A stretch of 64,000 nucleotides of DNA from Fulvimarina uroteuthidis (GTDB taxonomy: Bacteria; Pseudomonadota; Alphaproteobacteria; Rhizobiales; Rhizobiaceae), in contig NZ_JAXLPB010000002.1 of NCBI RefSeq assembly GCF_034321785.1, forward strand, positions 744,001 through 808,000. Reading direction: 5' to 3'. Shown in pieces: positions 43,924 to 52,653 of this stretch. The first letter of the stretch is position 1. Every line of letters starts with the position of its first letter. Under the pieces are notes generated by a model. That model was given only the letters and a program-made list of their open reading frames with translations, ran no database searches and was not told where the DNA came from. A program made the position numbers and the translations under genes.

Positions 43924-44919
43924 TCAGACGGTCTCGTCCTGGGTCGCAGGCGTTGGGAGCACCGGGGTCGTGGCGGGTTTCGCGTCTTCCCTGGGTTCGG
44001 CGTCCACCGCGCGTCCGTCCGACAGGAGATGGCGCTCCCGCACCCAGCCGATGCCATCGAGCGTTTCGTGCAGGCCCCGTTCGCGCTGGACGAGTTCCCA
44101 TCGGCCGGGCCCGCCGTCGATCTCGAAGAGATTGTAGCGCGCCGCAGGCTTGTCCGTGCCGGGCGACTGGCTGGCCGAAGGCACGCCGACGACCGGGATC
44201 TTGCGATGCTCCGGCCCTTCCAGCCAGTAGAGCGTGTCGAGATGGGTGTGGCCGTGCAGAACGAGCTCGGCGCCCGCATCCTTCATCACCTTCGAGAAGA
44301 ACTGCTTGCCGATCAGGCGCTTGTGCCAGGCCGCGGCACCCGAGATCGGCGGATGATGGATGAGGACGACGCGGAAATGCCCGGCCTTGCGGCTGTTTTC
44401 GAGAAGCTTGGCGAGCGCCAGCGCCTGGCCCCGGCGAAACGATCCCGTGGCGAAGAAGGGCGCGGTCGCCTCGGCCGTGGAGACGCCGAAGATCGCGACA
44501 TTGCCGCGAACCCGCATGTAGGGAAAGGAATTGCCGATCGCGGCGAGAGGATTGTCGCCGATCAGATATTCATGCCATTCCTTGTGGGAGCGTTTCAGCG
44601 CGCCCGGCACGTAGGCATCGTGATTGCCCGGAACGAGCGAGACGTCGTGCGGAAGCCCCAGCGATTGCAGCCAGATGCGCGCGGCCTTCGTTTCGGTCTT
44701 CGTCGCCAGATTGACGAGGTCGCCGGTGACCGCGATATGGTCGGGCTGGTGATATTTCAGATCGAGGACGAGGTCGGTCAAGGTGTCCCCGAACATCGAC
44801 CGGCGCCGGTTGCGGTGCCAGTTCACATAGCCTGTCACCCGCTTGGAAGCGAGCTCGCGCAACGACAGCGAGGGAAGCGGACCGAGGTGGATGTCGGAGA
44901 GATGGGCTAGTCGGTACAT
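43924..44919 (-). CDS. Metallophosphoesterase (calcineurin-like)
   Basis: A 331-residue dinuclear-metal phosphoesterase. All motifs are present: LSDIHLG (D-x-H) at the N-terminus, VTGDLVNLATKTE (GD-x), PGNHDAYV (GNHD), VLIHHPPISG and LVLHGHTHLDT (GH-x-H). The C-terminal tail of about 50 residues is low complexity. The natural substrate is unknown; members hydrolyse phosphodiesters or cyclic nucleotides. It is divergent from the NUDIX gene with only 58 bp between starts. Confidence 0.92.
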   Translation of the reverse strand: MYRLAHLSDIHLGPLPSLSLRELASKRVTGYVNWHRNRRRSMFGDTLTDLVLDLKYHQPDHIAVTGDLVNLATKTETKAARIWLQSLGLPHDVSLVPGNHDAYVPGALKRSHKEWHEYLIGDNPLAAIGNSFPYMRVRGNVAIFGVSTAEATAPFFATGSFRRGQALALAKLLENSRKAGHFRVVLIHHPPISGAAAWHKRLIGKQFFSKVMKDAGAELVLHGHTHLDTLYWLEGPEHRKIPVVGVPSASQSPGTDKPAARYNLFEIDGGPGRWELVQRERGLHETLDGIGWVRERHLLSDGRAVDAEPREDAKPATTPVLPTPATQDETV

Positions 44920-44977
44920 GCGGCGTCCTGATCTTGTCTGAAGCTCTACTTATGGCTACGAACGGGAAGAAACACCG

Positions 44978-45439
44978 ATGATCCTCCAGAAAACCGTTCG
45001 TCGGCTGATGCATGCCGGCTTTCTCCTCGCCCGGCCGATGACCCTCGGCGTTCGCGTGGCCGCGTTCGACGAGGACGGACGGGTGTTTCTGGTGCGGCAT
45101 ACCTACGTTCCCGGCTGGTACCTGCCGGGCGGCGGGGTCGATCCGGGCGAGACCACCGAGGCCGCCGCGCGCCGCGAGATCGCCGAAGAGGGCAATCTCA
45201 CCGTCCTGGAGGGTCTGCGGCTGGTCTCCGTCCATTTCAACAACACGGATTCGCGGCGCGACCACGTGCTTCTGTTTCGCGCCGATGCCGTCCTTCAGGA
45301 CGCGCCCAAGACAGCCGACCGGGAAATCGCCGAGGCCGCCTTCTTCGCGCCGTCCGACCTGCCCGGGGCAACGACCGATGCGACCCGCCGGCGGCTCGAC
45401 GAACTGCGCGGCGCAGCCCCGCCCGATCCCTACTGGTAG
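44978..45439 (+). CDS. NUDIX hydrolase
   Basis: A 153-residue pyrophosphohydrolase. The NUDIX box is GGGVDPGETTEAAARREIAE followed by EGNL. The spacing G-x5-E-x7-R-E-I-x-E-E is kept, but the usual final G-U is N-L. It is preceded by VRHTYVPGWYLPGG, typical of the family. The substrate cannot be predicted. A short N-terminal helix with basic residues (KTVRRLMHAGFLLARPM) precedes the domain. It converges on the hydroquinone reductase gene. Confidence 0.92.
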   Translation: MILQKTVRRLMHAGFLLARPMTLGVRVAAFDEDGRVFLVRHTYVPGWYLPGGGVDPGETTEAAARREIAEEGNLTVLEGLRLVSVHFNNTDSRRDHVLLFRADAVLQDAPKTADREIAEAAFFAPSDLPGATTDATRRRLDELRGAAPPDPYW

Positions 45440-45467
45440 GCGCGCGTAGCGCGGGGTCTCCACGCTC

Positions 45468-46472
45468 CTACGCCGCGGTGATCGAGGGCGGCTCGAGCCG
45501 CTCGCGATTGTGGGGAACGGTCAGATCCTGCACCGGCCCCTTGGGCACGATCCGGGTCGGATTGATCGTTTCGTGGCTCGTATAATAGTGCCCCTTGATA
45601 TGCTTGAAATTCACGGTCTCCGCGATCCCTGGCCATTGGTAGAGTTCCAGCATGTAGCCGAACAGGTTCGGATAGTCCGCGATCTGCCGGGCGTTGCACT
45701 TGAAGTGGCCGTGATAGACGGCGTCGAACCGGATGAGGGTGGTGAAGAGCCGCCAGTCGGCTTCCGTCGGATATTGCGAGGCGACGAGATAACGCTGCCC
45801 GGACAGGCGCGCCTCGATCATGTCGAGCGTATCGAACAGGGCGTCGAACGGCTTCTCATACGCTTCCTGCGTCGTCGCGAAGCCGCATTTGTAAACGCCG
45901 TTGTTGACGGCGTGGTAGACGGTCTCGTTGATCGCATCGATATCGGCGCGAAGCGCTGCCGGCGTAAGGTCGACGCCGTTGTCGGCGAATTCGCGAAAGC
46001 CCGTGTCGAGGATGCGGACGAGATCGGCCGACTCGTTGTTGACGATCGTGCCGCGCTTCTTGTCCCACAGGACCGGAACGGTGACGCGACCGGTATAGGC
46101 CGGATCCGCCTGAAGATAGATCTCGTAAAGCTTGCTCTTGCCGAATACCGAATCCGGGATCGCCCCATCCCGGTTCGAGAACTCCCAGCCGTTCTCGGCC
46201 ATGTGATAGTCGACGATGGAGAGCGATATCACGTCCTCGAGCTTCTTCAGCTTGCGCGCGATGAGGGCGCGGTGCGCCCACGGGCAGGCCAGCGAGACGT
46301 AGAGATGGTAGCGATCGGCTTCGGCCTCGTACGCCTCCTGGCCGTCGGGTCCGGGCGATCCGTCGGGCGTCACCCAGTTGCGGAAATCGGTGGTCGGCCG
46401 CTTGAACGCCCCGCCGTTCTCCTTCGTATCGTACCACTTGTCCTGCCACTGTCCCTCGACGAGAAGACCCAT
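45468..46472 (-). CDS. Glutathionyl-hydroquinone reductase (YqjG/ECM4-type GST)
   Basis: Reduces glutathionyl-hydroquinones using glutathione via a mixed disulfide. The 334-residue Xi-class GST begins MGLLVEGQWQDKWYDTKENG, a hallmark of the family. The catalytic motif CPWAHR is in LYVSLACPWAHRALIARKL, and VPVLWDKKRGTIVNNESADL follows. The C-terminal half has FDALFDTLDMIEARLSGQRY and ADWRLFTTLIRFDAVYHGHF. ATG 46472 has AAGGGAG at good spacing; the TTG two codons earlier is less likely. Confidence 0.95.
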   Translation of the reverse strand: MGLLVEGQWQDKWYDTKENGGAFKRPTTDFRNWVTPDGSPGPDGQEAYEAEADRYHLYVSLACPWAHRALIARKLKKLEDVISLSIVDYHMAENGWEFSNRDGAIPDSVFGKSKLYEIYLQADPAYTGRVTVPVLWDKKRGTIVNNESADLVRILDTGFREFADNGVDLTPAALRADIDAINETVYHAVNNGVYKCGFATTQEAYEKPFDALFDTLDMIEARLSGQRYLVASQYPTEADWRLFTTLIRFDAVYHGHFKCNARQIADYPNLFGYMLELYQWPGIAETVNFKHIKGHYYTSHETINPTRIVPKGPVQDLTVPHNRERLEPPSITAA

Positions 46473-47021
46473 GCTCAACTCCCTTGATCACGCCATACGG
46501 CCGGTTTTCGGCCATTTGTGAGGAGCAACCCTGCGACAGGGTGACCCGTTCCCGGAAAGAGCGCGAACAGTGCGTTAAGGCGGCGTTGGTCCCGGGGTAA
46601 CGGCACGGCGTCTGGACGGCTTCGAAGGGGACTGCTAGGATTTCGGGAGGCATCGGCCGCCCCTGAAGGCGCACCGGTGCTCTCTCGAGCACGAAGGCCG
46701 GCGACCTGCCATGATCAGACGCGGACGACGACGAGGCGGTGATCGCGCCTAGGGCCTCTCGCCATTCATCGCGATGCGCGCGGCACGGCCCCTCCGCTCA
46801 TGCCGAGGCTTGGTGCCGACCGACGATCGAACCCGATCGTTCTGCCGGATGCCGCGAGCCTCGATCGTCAGAACCGCCGGCTCGTTCGTGCAAGGCGCGT
46901 GGTTCAAGGTCTCGCCGACCTGTTTTCTCGTCCGGGTCTTATCCTCATGTCCCCGTTTTCCAAACCTGTCGAACACCAGTGCGCCGTCTTCGTCACCGCC
47001 GGGCCGCAGCGTCCCGTGCCG
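46473..47021. other. 549-bp intergenic region
   Basis: Between the divergent hydroquinone reductase and GNAT genes. Frames crossing it in both directions are arginine-rich and lack ribosome-binding sites or recognisable motifs. I see no gene, RNA or repeat. Confidence 0.55.
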
Positions 47022-47468
47022 ATGTCGGACGTCGTCTATCGCCCTGAAGCGCCACGCGACGGGGCGGCCATCGAGGCGATCGCGCGCGAGGCGTTCGGCC
47101 CGGGACGCTATGCGCGCGCGGCCGAGCGGGTGCGCGAGCTTCACGCCGCGTGCGCGACGCTGTGCTTCGTGGCCGAACTGGGGGGAGAGATCGTCGGCTC
47201 GGTTCGCCTGAGTGCGTTGCGGAACCGGGACGAGCGCGCCGTGATGCTCGGGCCGCTGGCGGTTCGCCCGCACCTCAAGGGCAGGGGGATCGGCAAGGCG
47301 CTCTTGAGGCTTGCCGCCGACGCGGCGCGGAAGCAGGCGTTCGCGGCGATCTATCTGGTGGGGGACAGTCCCTATTACGGGCTTCTCGGCTACCGTGTGG
47401 CGGCGCCGGGGCGGATCAGCCTGCCGCGGCCGGTCGATCCGTCACGGGTGCTGGTGCTCGAGCTGTAG
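47022..47468 (+). CDS. GNAT family N-acetyltransferase
   Basis: A 148-residue acetyltransferase with the acetyl-CoA-binding motif A in LGPLAVRPHLKGRGIGKALL (Q/R-x-x-G-x-G/A as KGRGIG). It is followed by VGDSPYYGLLGYRVAAPGRI, typical of the YhbS-like branch. The ATG at 47022 starts directly before the conserved first strand VVYRPEAPRDGAAIEAI. The in-frame upstream extension to 46800 is not GNAT-like. Substrate unknown. Confidence 0.88.
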   Translation: MSDVVYRPEAPRDGAAIEAIAREAFGPGRYARAAERVRELHAACATLCFVAELGGEIVGSVRLSALRNRDERAVMLGPLAVRPHLKGRGIGKALLRLAADAARKQAFAAIYLVGDSPYYGLLGYRVAAPGRISLPRPVDPSRVLVLEL

Positions 47469-47504
47469 ACGTCCTCGCCGGGCGGCGGCGCGCCCGCCCG
47501 TCCG

Positions 47505-47777
47505 TCAGGCTCCGATCTTGACGATCGCGCGGGTGCGCAGATCGACGATGACCGGCCGGCCGTCGAAGTAGAAATAGCCGAAATTGGGAGCCCCCTCGAC
47601 CGACTGGAGCGAGACCGAAGACGGCACCGAAGCCCCGAGCGACGGCGGGTTCGGCATGGCGGCGTCGGCCACGGGGTTGTTCGACGCATACTGAACGACA
47701 CTGACGGTCGATTGAGCGCTCGCAGGCAGGACGCCGAAGCTCGCCAGCAATGCGACCGCGATCGTAAATCGTTTCAT
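47505..47777 (-). CDS. Small secreted protein of unknown function
   Basis: A 90-residue protein: signal peptide MKRFTIAVALLASFGVLPAS-AQ, then a Ser/Pro-rich segment and a C-terminal FGYFYFDGRPVIVDLRTRAI, a short beta motif reminiscent of DUF1236-like periplasmic proteins. An AGGAG lies about 10 bp before ATG 47777, so the start is well supported. Function unknown. Divergent from mutS. Confidence 0.75.
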   Translation of the reverse strand: MKRFTIAVALLASFGVLPASAQSTVSVVQYASNNPVADAAMPNPPSLGASVPSSVSLQSVEGAPNFGYFYFDGRPVIVDLRTRAIVKIGA

Positions 47778-48133
47778 CTTCAAAAACTCCTGGGGCAGTC
47801 TTTGCGTGAGGACGGGCACGCTATCCCTTATATACGATCTTGCACGGTCCAGGTGAATAGGAGGTGAGCGTTTCGCCGGGCGGGCGTCGATCGGCGCGGC
47901 GCCGTTGCACTTTCGCCATCATCGCCACCTGTCGATCCCGGGCGGCGCGAACGGCGCCTTGCGATGGGCCCGGCCGGCCCCCTTGCTCGATCGCAAAACC
48001 GTTGATAGCCGCACCGGTGGACTTTCGCCGCCATGGTCGCTCGTCTAGGACACCGGGACGAGGCCATTGCCATTTCAGACCGCCCGCGCTCCTGCCACCG
48101 CGTCCACCCATCCCGCCGTCCGACCGAGCGAAC
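47778..48133. other. Divergent promoter region, small secreted protein / mutS
   Basis: 356 bp. Contains two short copies of GGACTTTCGCC/GCACTTTCGCC-like sequence (near 47910 and 48017) but no convincing gene or structured RNA. Confidence 0.5.
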
Positions 48134-50839
48134 ATGTCAGCCGCGATAGACTCCGCACCGACGCCGATGATGGCGCAATATATCGAGATCAAGGCGGCCA
48201 ATCCCGATTGCCTCCTGTTCTACCGGATGGGCGATTTCTACGAGCTGTTCTTCGACGATGCGGAAGACGCCTCGCGGGCGCTCGGAATCACGCTCACCAA
48301 GCGCGGAAAGCATCTGGGCGAAGACATTCCCATGTGCGGCGTGCCGGTTCATGCCGCCGACGACTATCTGCAGAAGCTGATCGCGCTCGGCTACCGGATC
48401 GCGGTCTGCGAACAATTGGAAGACCCGGCCGAAGCCAGGAAGCGCGGCTCGAAATCCGTGGTCCGGCGCGACGTGGTCCGGCTCGTCACCCCCGGCACCA
48501 TCACCGAGGAGGCGCTGCTCGATCCGGGGCAGGGCAATCACCTCGTCACGCTCACGCGGATCGGGGGCAAGGGCAAGGCCGGCGAATTCGCGCTCGCCTG
48601 GACCGATCTATCGACCGGCATTTTCAAGCTGGCGGCAAGTGAGGGGCACCGGATCGAGGCCGATCTGGCCGCGATCGAACCCTCCGAACTCGTCGTCGCC
48701 GATCCGCTCTATCGGGACGAGACGTTCGCCGGCGTCTTTCGCCGGTTCGGCAAGCGGGCGCGGCCGGAGCCGCAGGCACTCTTCGATGCGGCGACCGCGC
48801 CCGACCGGATCGCCACCTTCTTCGGTGTCGCGACGCTCGACGGCTTCGGCGATTTTTCGCGGGCCGAGCTGTCCGCCGCCGCGGCCCTCATCGCCTATCT
48901 CGGCAAGACCCAGCTTGCCGCCCGGCCGGCCCTGCGCCGGCCGGAACGACGGCTTGCCGGCGCATCGATGGAGATCGACCCCGCCACCCGCGCCTCCCTG
49001 GAGCTCACGCGTTCGGTCCAGGGCAAGCGGCAGGGCAGCCTTCTCGGCGTCATCGACCGCACCCGCAGCGGCGTCGGCGGTCGTCTCCTGGCAAGCCGGC
49101 TTTCGAACCCGCTGACCGATCCGGTCGAGATCGCCGTGCGGCAAGCCTCGCTTGCGCATTTCATCGAGGATCCGGATCTGCGCCGCGACGTGCGCGCCGC
49201 TCTTGCCCGCATGCCGGATATCGAACGGGCGCTGTCGCGCCTTGCCCTCGAACGGGGCGGGCCGCGCGATCTTCTGGCGATCCGCTCCGGGCTTCAGGGC
49301 GCGGCGTCGATCGGCGAACGGCTGGGCGCGGATCTGCCCGTCGAGCTGGCACACTGCCATGCCGCGCTTTCGGACCTGCCGGCGGCGCTTCGCACCGCGC
49401 TCGAAACCATGCTCGGCGACGAAGCCCCGCTCCTCAAGCGCGATGGCGGCTTCGTGCGTCAGGGCGCGATCGGCGAACTCGACGAGGCGCGCACGCTGCG
49501 CGAGGATGCCCGCCGTTTCGTCGCCGCGCTTCAGGGCCGACTTGCCGAGGAGACCGGCATCCGGGCGTTGAAGATCAAGCACAACAACGTGCTCGGCTTC
49601 TTCATCGAGGTGAACGAGACCCACGGCAAGGCGCTGATGGCCGGCGACGGGGCCGGCCATTTCATCCACCGCCAGACGCTCGCCTCGGCCATGCGGTTCA
49701 CCACCGGCGAGCTGGCCGAGCTACAGGAGCGCATCGTCAATGCCGGTGCCGACGCACTGCGGATCGAGCTCGAAACATTCGATCGCCTGAGCGCGGCGAT
49801 CGTCGCGCAGGCCGGTCGCCTGCAGGCCGCCGCCGCCGCCCTCGGCGCCATCGATGTCGCCGCAAGCCTTGCCGAGCTCGCCGTTTCCGAAGACTGGGCG
49901 CGCCCGAGGGTCGACGACAGCCTTTCCTTTCGGGTCGAGGGCGGACGTCATCCCGTCGTCGAGGCGGCGCTCGCCGCCGCGCAAGGGGCGAGCTTCGTCG
50001 CCAACGACTGCGACCTGTCGCCGCCGGGCGCGGCGAGCGAGGCCGGCGCGATCTGGCTCGTCACCGGGCCGAACATGGGCGGCAAGTCGACCTTCCTGCG
50101 CCAGAACGCGCTGATCGCCATTCTTGCCCAGATCGGCGCCTATGTTCCGGCGCGTTCGGCCCATATCGGCATCGTCGATCGCCTGTTCTCGCGTGTCGGC
50201 GCGTCGGACGAGCTTGCGGAGGGGCGCTCGACCTTCATGGTGGAGATGGTCGAGACGGCGGCGATCCTCAACCAGTCGAGCGAGCGGGCGCTGGTGATCC
50301 TCGACGAGATCGGCCGGGGCACGGCCACCTATGACGGCTTGTCGATCGCCTTCGCAGCTGTCGAGCATCTTCACGAGGTGAACCGCTGCCGCTCGCTGTT
50401 CGCCACGCATTTCCACGAGATGACGGCGCTGTCGGAGCGCCTGGCACGCCTGTCCAACGTGACCATGCGGGTGAAGGAATGGCGCGGCGACGTCGTCTTC
50501 CTGCACGAGGTCGGGCCGGGGGCCGCCGACAGGTCCTACGGCATCCAGGTCGCCAAGCTCGCCGGCCTGCCGAAGTCCGTGATCAGCCGGGCGAAGGCCG
50601 TTCTCGCCGAACTGGAACGCACCGATCAGGGTGAGCGGCGCGGCACGTTTCTCGACGATCTGCCGCTGTTCTCGGCGGCCGTGAAGCGGGAGATGCCGAA
50701 CGGCAAGCCCCATGCCGACGCGCCCGATCCGGTGGCCGAAGCGCTCGGCGCGATCGATCCCGACCGGCTGTCGCCGCGCGAGGCGCTGGAAGCGCTCTAC
50801 GAGCTGAAGGCGGTGTCACGCCGCGCGGCCGAGGACTGA
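48134..50839 (+). CDS. mutS: DNA mismatch repair protein MutS
   Basis: Recognises mismatches and starts methyl-independent repair with MutL. The 901 residues cover all domains. The mismatch-binding domain has CLLFYRMGDFYELFFDDAED with the Phe-x-Glu element (FYELF). The connector and core/lever follow. The clamp region holds IRALKIKHNNVLGFFIEVNE, and the ATPase has Walker A TGPNMGGKSTFLRQNA and Walker B VILDEIGRGTATYDGL. ATG 48134 (MSAAIDSAPTPMMAQYIEIK) matches the family N-terminus; the longer open frame starting at 47864 is not used. Confidence 0.97.
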   Translation: MSAAIDSAPTPMMAQYIEIKAANPDCLLFYRMGDFYELFFDDAEDASRALGITLTKRGKHLGEDIPMCGVPVHAADDYLQKLIALGYRIAVCEQLEDPAEARKRGSKSVVRRDVVRLVTPGTITEEALLDPGQGNHLVTLTRIGGKGKAGEFALAWTDLSTGIFKLAASEGHRIEADLAAIEPSELVVADPLYRDETFAGVFRRFGKRARPEPQALFDAATAPDRIATFFGVATLDGFGDFSRAELSAAAALIAYLGKTQLAARPALRRPERRLAGASMEIDPATRASLELTRSVQGKRQGSLLGVIDRTRSGVGGRLLASRLSNPLTDPVEIAVRQASLAHFIEDPDLRRDVRAALARMPDIERALSRLALERGGPRDLLAIRSGLQGAASIGERLGADLPVELAHCHAALSDLPAALRTALETMLGDEAPLLKRDGGFVRQGAIGELDEARTLREDARRFVAALQGRLAEETGIRALKIKHNNVLGFFIEVNETHGKALMAGDGAGHFIHRQTLASAMRFTTGELAELQERIVNAGADALRIELETFDRLSAAIVAQAGRLQAAAAALGAIDVAASLAELAVSEDWARPRVDDSLSFRVEGGRHPVVEAALAAAQGASFVANDCDLSPPGAASEAGAIWLVTGPNMGGKSTFLRQNALIAILAQIGAYVPARSAHIGIVDRLFSRVGASDELAEGRSTFMVEMVETAAILNQSSERALVILDEIGRGTATYDGLSIAFAAVEHLHEVNRCRSLFATHFHEMTALSERLARLSNVTMRVKEWRGDVVFLHEVGPGAADRSYGIQVAKLAGLPKSVISRAKAVLAELERTDQGERRGTFLDDLPLFSAAVKREMPNGKPHADAPDPVAEALGAIDPDRLSPREALEALYELKAVSRRAAED

Positions 50840-50883
50840 TCAAGCCATCCGAAGAGCCCGTTCCGCGACGCCGGACACGAAAA

Positions 50884-50904
50884 GGCCCGCGAACGCCGCG
50901 GGCC
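50884..50904 (-). terminator. Rho-independent terminator for the 50932 gene
   Basis: Stem GGCCCGCG / CGCGGGCC (8 bp, 5-nt loop). On the minus strand it is followed by TTTTCG. It sits between mutS and the converging secreted-protein gene; it may also slow mutS transcription. Confidence 0.65.
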
Positions 50905-50931
50905 GGGGACGCGTGGCGGTGCCGGAACGGA

Positions 50932-51465
50932 TTATTGTTCGAGGCTGGTCTGGCGCACGCCGCCGGCACGCTTCAGGTTCATGCCGATGACCGGAACGAG
51001 CTGGCCGGCCACGCGCACCGACACGGTGATCGCCATCGTCTCGCCATCGGCAAGCCGGGCGACCATGGCGCCCTTCAACTGGGCGCGGTCGAGGCCGACG
51101 ACCATCTTGTTGCCGTTGACTTCGCCGGAAATGATGTCGAGGCCCTTGCCCTTGGCGCCGTCCTGGAAGGCGCCGCGATAGCCGCTGCCGGACTGGACGA
51201 CTTCGGCCCGCATGGGCTGGGCGAACATGCCGACCCGGCAGGAGCCGTCGAGGACGACGCCGACCTTCTTGGCATGCTCGAGGCCGTCGAAGCTGCAGTT
51301 GAACTTGGTGCCCTTGTACTTGCCGGCGACGATCTCGCCGGGACCGCTCCACTTGCCCGCGACCTGGCGGAAGAAGGTCTTGTCACCGGCTGCCATGGCC
51401 GGTGCGGAGGCAATGGCGCCAAAGGCGACGAGAGTGGCTAGGCCAAGGGTCTTCACGCGCGACAT
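50932..51465 (-). CDS. Conserved secreted hypothetical protein
   Basis: A 177-residue protein with a clean signal peptide (MSRVKTLGLATLVAFGAIAS to AMAA, cleavage about 26). The mature region reads FFRQVAGKWSGPGEIVAGKY, KFNCSFDGL, LDGSCRVGMFAQPM and ADGETMAITVSVRVAGQLVP. Two Cys could form a disulfide. The beta-rich pattern resembles lipocalin-like or DUF-type periplasmic proteins of rhizobia, but I recognise no named family. Single gene ending at the hairpin 50884-50904. Confidence 0.78.
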   Translation of the reverse strand: MSRVKTLGLATLVAFGAIASAPAMAAGDKTFFRQVAGKWSGPGEIVAGKYKGTKFNCSFDGLEHAKKVGVVLDGSCRVGMFAQPMRAEVVQSGSGYRGAFQDGAKGKGLDIISGEVNGNKMVVGLDRAQLKGAMVARLADGETMAITVSVRVAGQLVPVIGMNLKRAGGVRQTSLEQ

Positions 51466-51567
51466 CGAGGAACCTTCCGGGCTTCAAGCAATGCTTGGAT
51501 ACGATGGATTGACTATCCTCCCGAATGGTTAACCGAGCCTTTCCAAGCCAGCAATCGCAAAAATGAT

Positions 51568-52653
51568 TCAGGGATTTCGATTTCGGTCCGGCTGTTGCCG
51601 GGCGGCGAAACGGGTGATTTCACCGAGCACGTCCCGCAGCTTCGGACGCTGGGCCGTCATGAAGGGGAAGGGGCGGCACAGGTCCATCGCGGCGAGCCCG
51701 ATCCGTGCCGTCAGAAGCCCGTTGACGATGCCTTCGCCGAGCCGCGCCGAAAGCTTGGCCGCGATGCCGTGGCCCATCAGCTGCCCGATGAGATCGTCGC
51801 CGATCGCGATCGAACCGGTGACCGCGAGATGCGCCACCACGTTGCGGGTGAGGCGAACGAGACCCAGCGTGCCCGGCCTCGCACCGTAGAGCTCCGACAT
51901 GCGGCGGATGAGCTTGACGCTCTCGAACAGGACATAGGCGACGTCGACGAGCGCCTTGGGGCTGACGGCGGTGACGACGGAGGTGCGCTTGGCGGTCGAA
52001 AGGACGAGCGCGATCGCCTGGGCGTCGAGGGGGCCCAGAATATCGCGTTCGGCGATGCGGATGAGATCGGCGCCGTCGATGACCTCGTCCTTCATGTCGG
52101 CCAGCTTCGTGCGTCCGGGCAGGGTCTCGGGCCGGGCGGAGACGAGGGCGCCGAGCTTGGCGATCGCCGCGTTCGCCTCCTCGCGCGAATTGGCGTGGAA
52201 GGCGGCCTGCGAGGCCTGACGGTCGCGCTCGACGGCGCTGAGCCGCATCAGCCCGACGACCTCGCGCACGACGATGCCGAGAACCGCCAGAAGCAACATG
52301 AGGGACGCGGCAAGCGCCGTCCAGCCGAGCCAGTCGTAGCGGGCGAAGAGATCGCGCACGAGGGAATCGATCCACAGGCCGATGCCGAGCGAGACCAGCG
52401 CACCGAACGCGCCGAGCGCGAGCTTGGCGAACGGGAACCGCTTCTTCCTCCGGATCACGATCTGGGTGGGACCTGCGTTCAGATCCTCGTCGATCGCCTC
52501 GTCCGGCTCAAAGGACAGGGTATCAAGGCCCGGAAAGGCGCGGGGGGACCGGGACGCCGTCTTCGTCCCGGCCGTCGCGGCGTCCTCGTCCCGTTCGGAG
52601 CCGGGCATGCGAAACGCCTGGGGCGGGCGGCGCGGCGGATTGGTGTCGCTCAT
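51568..52653 (-). CDS. ycjF: TIGR01620 family membrane protein, YcjF-like
   Basis: A 361-residue inner-membrane protein. A polar N-terminus is followed by two transmembrane helices (about 73-95, FAKLALGAFGALVSLGIGLW, and 105-125, WLGWTALAASLMLLLAVLGI). The C-terminal DUF697-like domain has VLSTAKRTSVVTAVSPKALV, LYGARPGTLGLVRLTRNVVA and GIAAKLSARLGEGIVNGLLT. It is always paired with YcjX; here its start overlaps ycjX by 4 bp. The function of the pair is envelope- or stress-related but unresolved. Confidence 0.92.
   Translation of the reverse strand: MSDTNPPRRPPQAFRMPGSERDEDAATAGTKTASRSPRAFPGLDTLSFEPDEAIDEDLNAGPTQIVIRRKKRFPFAKLALGAFGALVSLGIGLWIDSLVRDLFARYDWLGWTALAASLMLLLAVLGIVVREVVGLMRLSAVERDRQASQAAFHANSREEANAAIAKLGALVSARPETLPGRTKLADMKDEVIDGADLIRIAERDILGPLDAQAIALVLSTAKRTSVVTAVSPKALVDVAYVLFESVKLIRRMSELYGARPGTLGLVRLTRNVVAHLAVTGSIAIGDDLIGQLMGHGIAAKLSARLGEGIVNGLLTARIGLAAMDLCRPFPFMTAQRPKLRDVLGEITRFAARQQPDRNRNP

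Noticed and set aside
46749..47273. A 174-codon minus-strand frame in the spacer and over the GNAT gene
   Set aside because: It mirrors the GNAT frame and has random, basic composition.
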